35,012 nucleotides of DNA from Planctomycetaceae bacterium. Lineage in GTDB: Bacteria; Planctomycetota; Planctomycetia; Pirellulales; Pirellulaceae. A model generated the notes under the pieces. The model saw nothing but the letters and a program-made list of their open reading frames with translations. It ran no database searches and had not been told where the DNA came from. The DNA is taken from positions 1 to 35,012 of the forward strand of contig DUDC01000316.1 in assembly GCA_012959465.1 (NCBI GenBank). Reading direction: 5' to 3'. Positions 34,509-35,012 of this stretch are shown in pieces (the first letter of the stretch is position 1; each line of letters starts with the position of its first letter). The position numbers and the translations under genes were made by a program.

Positions 34509-35012
34509 TTGGAGAAGCGGAAGACCGCGTACCGCAGAGTGAACAAGAGAACTCCCGACCATCGGCTGTTGTTTGGCTGTCTGAGTTTGGCCACGTGCAT
34601 CGTTTTTTGGGGCGCGATGCCGGTCGTCCTTCGCCAGCTTGCCAAGTCGATCGATCCCTGGACGGCAAATGGCATCCGCTACCCATTTGCTGCAGTGCTC
34701 TACTGGCCAGCGTTGGTCTATGCCTACCGCCAGAAAATGATTGACAGAAAACTGTTGATCCGCTGTGCAATTCCGGCCTTCCTGGCGTTTGGCGGGCAGG
34801 TTTTTTGGGCTCAAGCACCCTATTATCTGCCGGCGAGCACCATCGGGTTCTTTATTCGCATGGCGATGGTCTGGGCGTTGTTTGGCGCAATGGTGATGTT
34901 CCCCGAAGAACGCAAACTGCTCAAATCGGCTTGGTTTTGGCTCGGCATATTGGCCAGCATTGTCGGTTGTGTTGCGCTCGCTAGCGAACGTGGGGCGTTT
35001 GACACGTCCGCC
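34509..35012 (+). CDS. EamA/DMT-family transporter, cut by the window end
   Basis: An open frame runs to the last base without a stop. It reads LLFGCLSLATCIVFWGAMPV, RYPFAAVLYWPALVYAYRQ, LIRCAIPAFLAFGGQVFWAQ, PASTIGFFIRMAMVWALFGA and AWFWLGILASIVGCVALASE: at least four to five membrane helices in the pattern of drug/metabolite transporters (FWG...P, a charged loop, then GFF.RM...). Substrate unknown. Possible starts are TTG 34509 and GTG 34539; no ATG fits and neither has a strong ribosome binding site. It lies 12-42 bases behind the FHA-like gene on the same strand. Confidence 0.7.
   Translation, partial: MEKRKTAYRRVNKRTPDHRLLFGCLSLATCIVFWGAMPVVLRQLAKSIDPWTANGIRYPFAAVLYWPALVYAYRQKMIDRKLLIRCAIPAFLAFGGQVFWAQAPYYLPASTIGFFIRMAMVWALFGAMVMFPEERKLLKSAWFWLGILASIVGCVALASERGAFDTSA

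Overview
The window reads as a stretch of planctomycete chromosome, most likely a Pirellulales-type relative of Rhodopirellula. No marker gene proves this. The hints are: Gram-negative lipopolysaccharide synthesis (kdsB), a solitary MraZ with no division cluster beside it, a DUF1844 protein, a CxxC redoxin with a signal peptide, a Tat-exported amidohydrolase, a short UvrC, loosely spaced genes on both strands, and an imperfect GTAACCCG...CGGGTTAC palindrome of a kind I associate with this group. No tRNA, rRNA, CRISPR array, integrase or transposase was seen.

Layout. Positions 1-3400 hold the end of an envelope-polysaccharide locus: an acidic protein of unknown function, a CpsD-like P-loop protein whose Walker A motif is degenerate, a UDP-sugar 4-epimerase and, on the other strand, a dolichol-phosphate-mannose-synthase-like glycosyltransferase. 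Positions 3400-7800 hold a redoxin, acetyl-CoA synthetase (acs) and cysteine synthase (cysK), all on the + strand, ending in a strong terminator. Positions 7800-13240 (- strand) hold a large exported protein of unknown function and an 851-residue adenine methyltransferase that resembles the methylase plus specificity half of Type ISP restriction enzymes, with no nuclease or helicase part in the window. Positions 13500-16570 hold a lone receiver-like protein, a Tat-exported amidohydrolase, a DegT aminotransferase that probably starts at TTG, and a 51-residue membrane protein with a GTG start. Positions 16700-24500 hold an HD-GYP protein, hisS, a cysteine-cluster protein, a PurU-like deformylase, a membrane-anchored NPPW methyltransferase, an HSL-family esterase, a two-helix membrane protein and a receiver/RsbW-type ATPase fusion. 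Positions 24800-35012 hold a compact uvrC, a beta-ketoacyl-ACP synthase, mraZ, the kdsB-pyrG-DUF1844 operon, a truncated TPR gene, an rlmN-like radical SAM gene behind a broken panD, a degenerate FHA-like protein and the start of an EamA transporter cut by the window end.

How it fits together. Most genes are housekeeping (central carbon, cysteine, CTP, KDO, translation, repair) mixed with signalling proteins (HD-GYP, receiver, receiver-RsbW, FHA) and envelope genes. The less expected material is between genes: tandem repeats of exactly 12 bp with unrelated sequences at four loci, a G-quadruplex-capable leader, several palindromic repeats, competing hairpins behind mraZ, and two decayed genes (panD, TPR).
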